Shown in pieces: positions 63,850 to 64,000 of a stretch of 64,000 nt of DNA. Below the pieces are notes generated by a model. It saw nothing but the letters and a program-made list of their open reading frames with translations, did not search any database and had not been told where the DNA came from. The translations under genes and the position numbers were made by a program. Each line of letters begins with the position of its first letter. Positions within the stretch are counted from its first letter, which is position 1. Source of the DNA: Trichoplax adhaerens (taxonomy: Eukaryota > Placozoa > Uniplacotomia > Trichoplacea > Trichoplacidae); NCBI RefSeq assembly GCF_000150275.1, contig NW_002060950.1, forward strand, positions 2,406,106-2,470,105. Direction: 5' to 3'.

Positions 63850-64000
63850 CAGAGGGTGTCCAAAAATTATCCCCGCGCACAAATTTAAAATTAGTATTGC
63901 CAAATCGAGCAGTAATTTGCCCAAAAAATGTACCGAAATGTACAGTAATAAATAACCTATCATAATCTGAAAAATTTAAAGCTGTAGGTTTTGTACTTTT
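63850..64000. mobile_element. Possible left end of a Tc1/mariner-like DNA transposon
   Basis: After a TA dinucleotide (63848-63849) the sequence reads cagagggtgtccaaaaatta, resembling terminal inverted repeats of Tc1/mariner-type elements, which start CAGxGxGTGTCC and insert at TA. The rest of the element, if real, would lie beyond the window. No matching inverted copy was seen inside the window, so this rests on one end only. Confidence 0.3.

Larger units (their letters stand above)
61747..64000. other. Palindrome-rich spacer at the right end of the window
   Basis: Upstream flank of the kinesin. GTACTGTAC-type motifs are dense from 62780 to 62870, 63105 to 63220 and 63375 to 63560. A short imperfect duplication (gcaaa-gactttgtg-tacacacac-atgattt) lies at about 62967-62995 and 63045-63080. 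Open frames in this region are made of these repeats and carry no domain. Confidence 0.55.

Overview
The window is nuclear DNA of an animal, AT-rich, with genes split into many short exons by mostly short introns (roughly 85 to 550 bp, a few of 1.7 to 3.1 kb) that begin with GT and end with AG. The protein set includes families typical of Metazoa (FBXO41, FAXC, CCDC186 and ANKRD53 homologues). The compact gene structure, the AT-rich sequence and the abundant GTACTGTAC-type palindromic repeats suggest an early-branching animal. A placozoan is my best guess, but it is an inference and the sequence does not prove it.

Layout from left to right. 1-11025: no gene that I can support. 11026-15403 (+): FAXC-like GST-fold protein, 3 exons. 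15404-18671: non-coding, with two perfect hairpins. 18672-19610 (-): LSM1, 4 exons. 19611-22504: non-coding, with a ~300-bp tandem triplication. 22505-27568 (+): FBXO41 homologue, 11 exons. 28713-39887 (-): a 25-exon, ~1863-residue coiled-coil protein whose C-terminal ~530 residues match CCDC186. 39888-43773: repeat-rich spacer with a run of Ns and a 41-bp minisatellite. 43774-46168 (+): NDUFA4 homologue in four tiny exons. 46169-48373: non-coding. 48374-50245 (-): ANKRD53-like ankyrin protein, 3 exons. 51683-56246 (+): 513-residue leucine-rich-repeat protein with a 94-bp minisatellite in intron 1. 57064-61746 (-): kinesin-14 (KIFC1/HSET type), 12 exons. 61747-64000: non-coding and dense in GTACTGTAC palindromes, with a possible DNA-transposon end at the right edge.

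The exon models were built by hand from reading frame, splice signals and family conservation. Every joined model keeps phase at every junction, which is good evidence for the splicing, but none has transcript support here. The neighbouring genes are not functionally linked: they cover mRNA decay (LSM1), ubiquitin ligation (FBXO41), Golgi/dense-core-vesicle trafficking (CCDC186), respiration (NDUFA4), mitotic spindle (KIFC1) and poorly understood roles (FAXC, ANKRD53, LRR). I found no clear new system. The items most worth a second look are the doubled length of the CCDC186 homologue, the dispersed palindromic repeat family, the three genes best known from neurons, and the LRR gene with an unusual N-terminus and a minisatellite-bearing intron.
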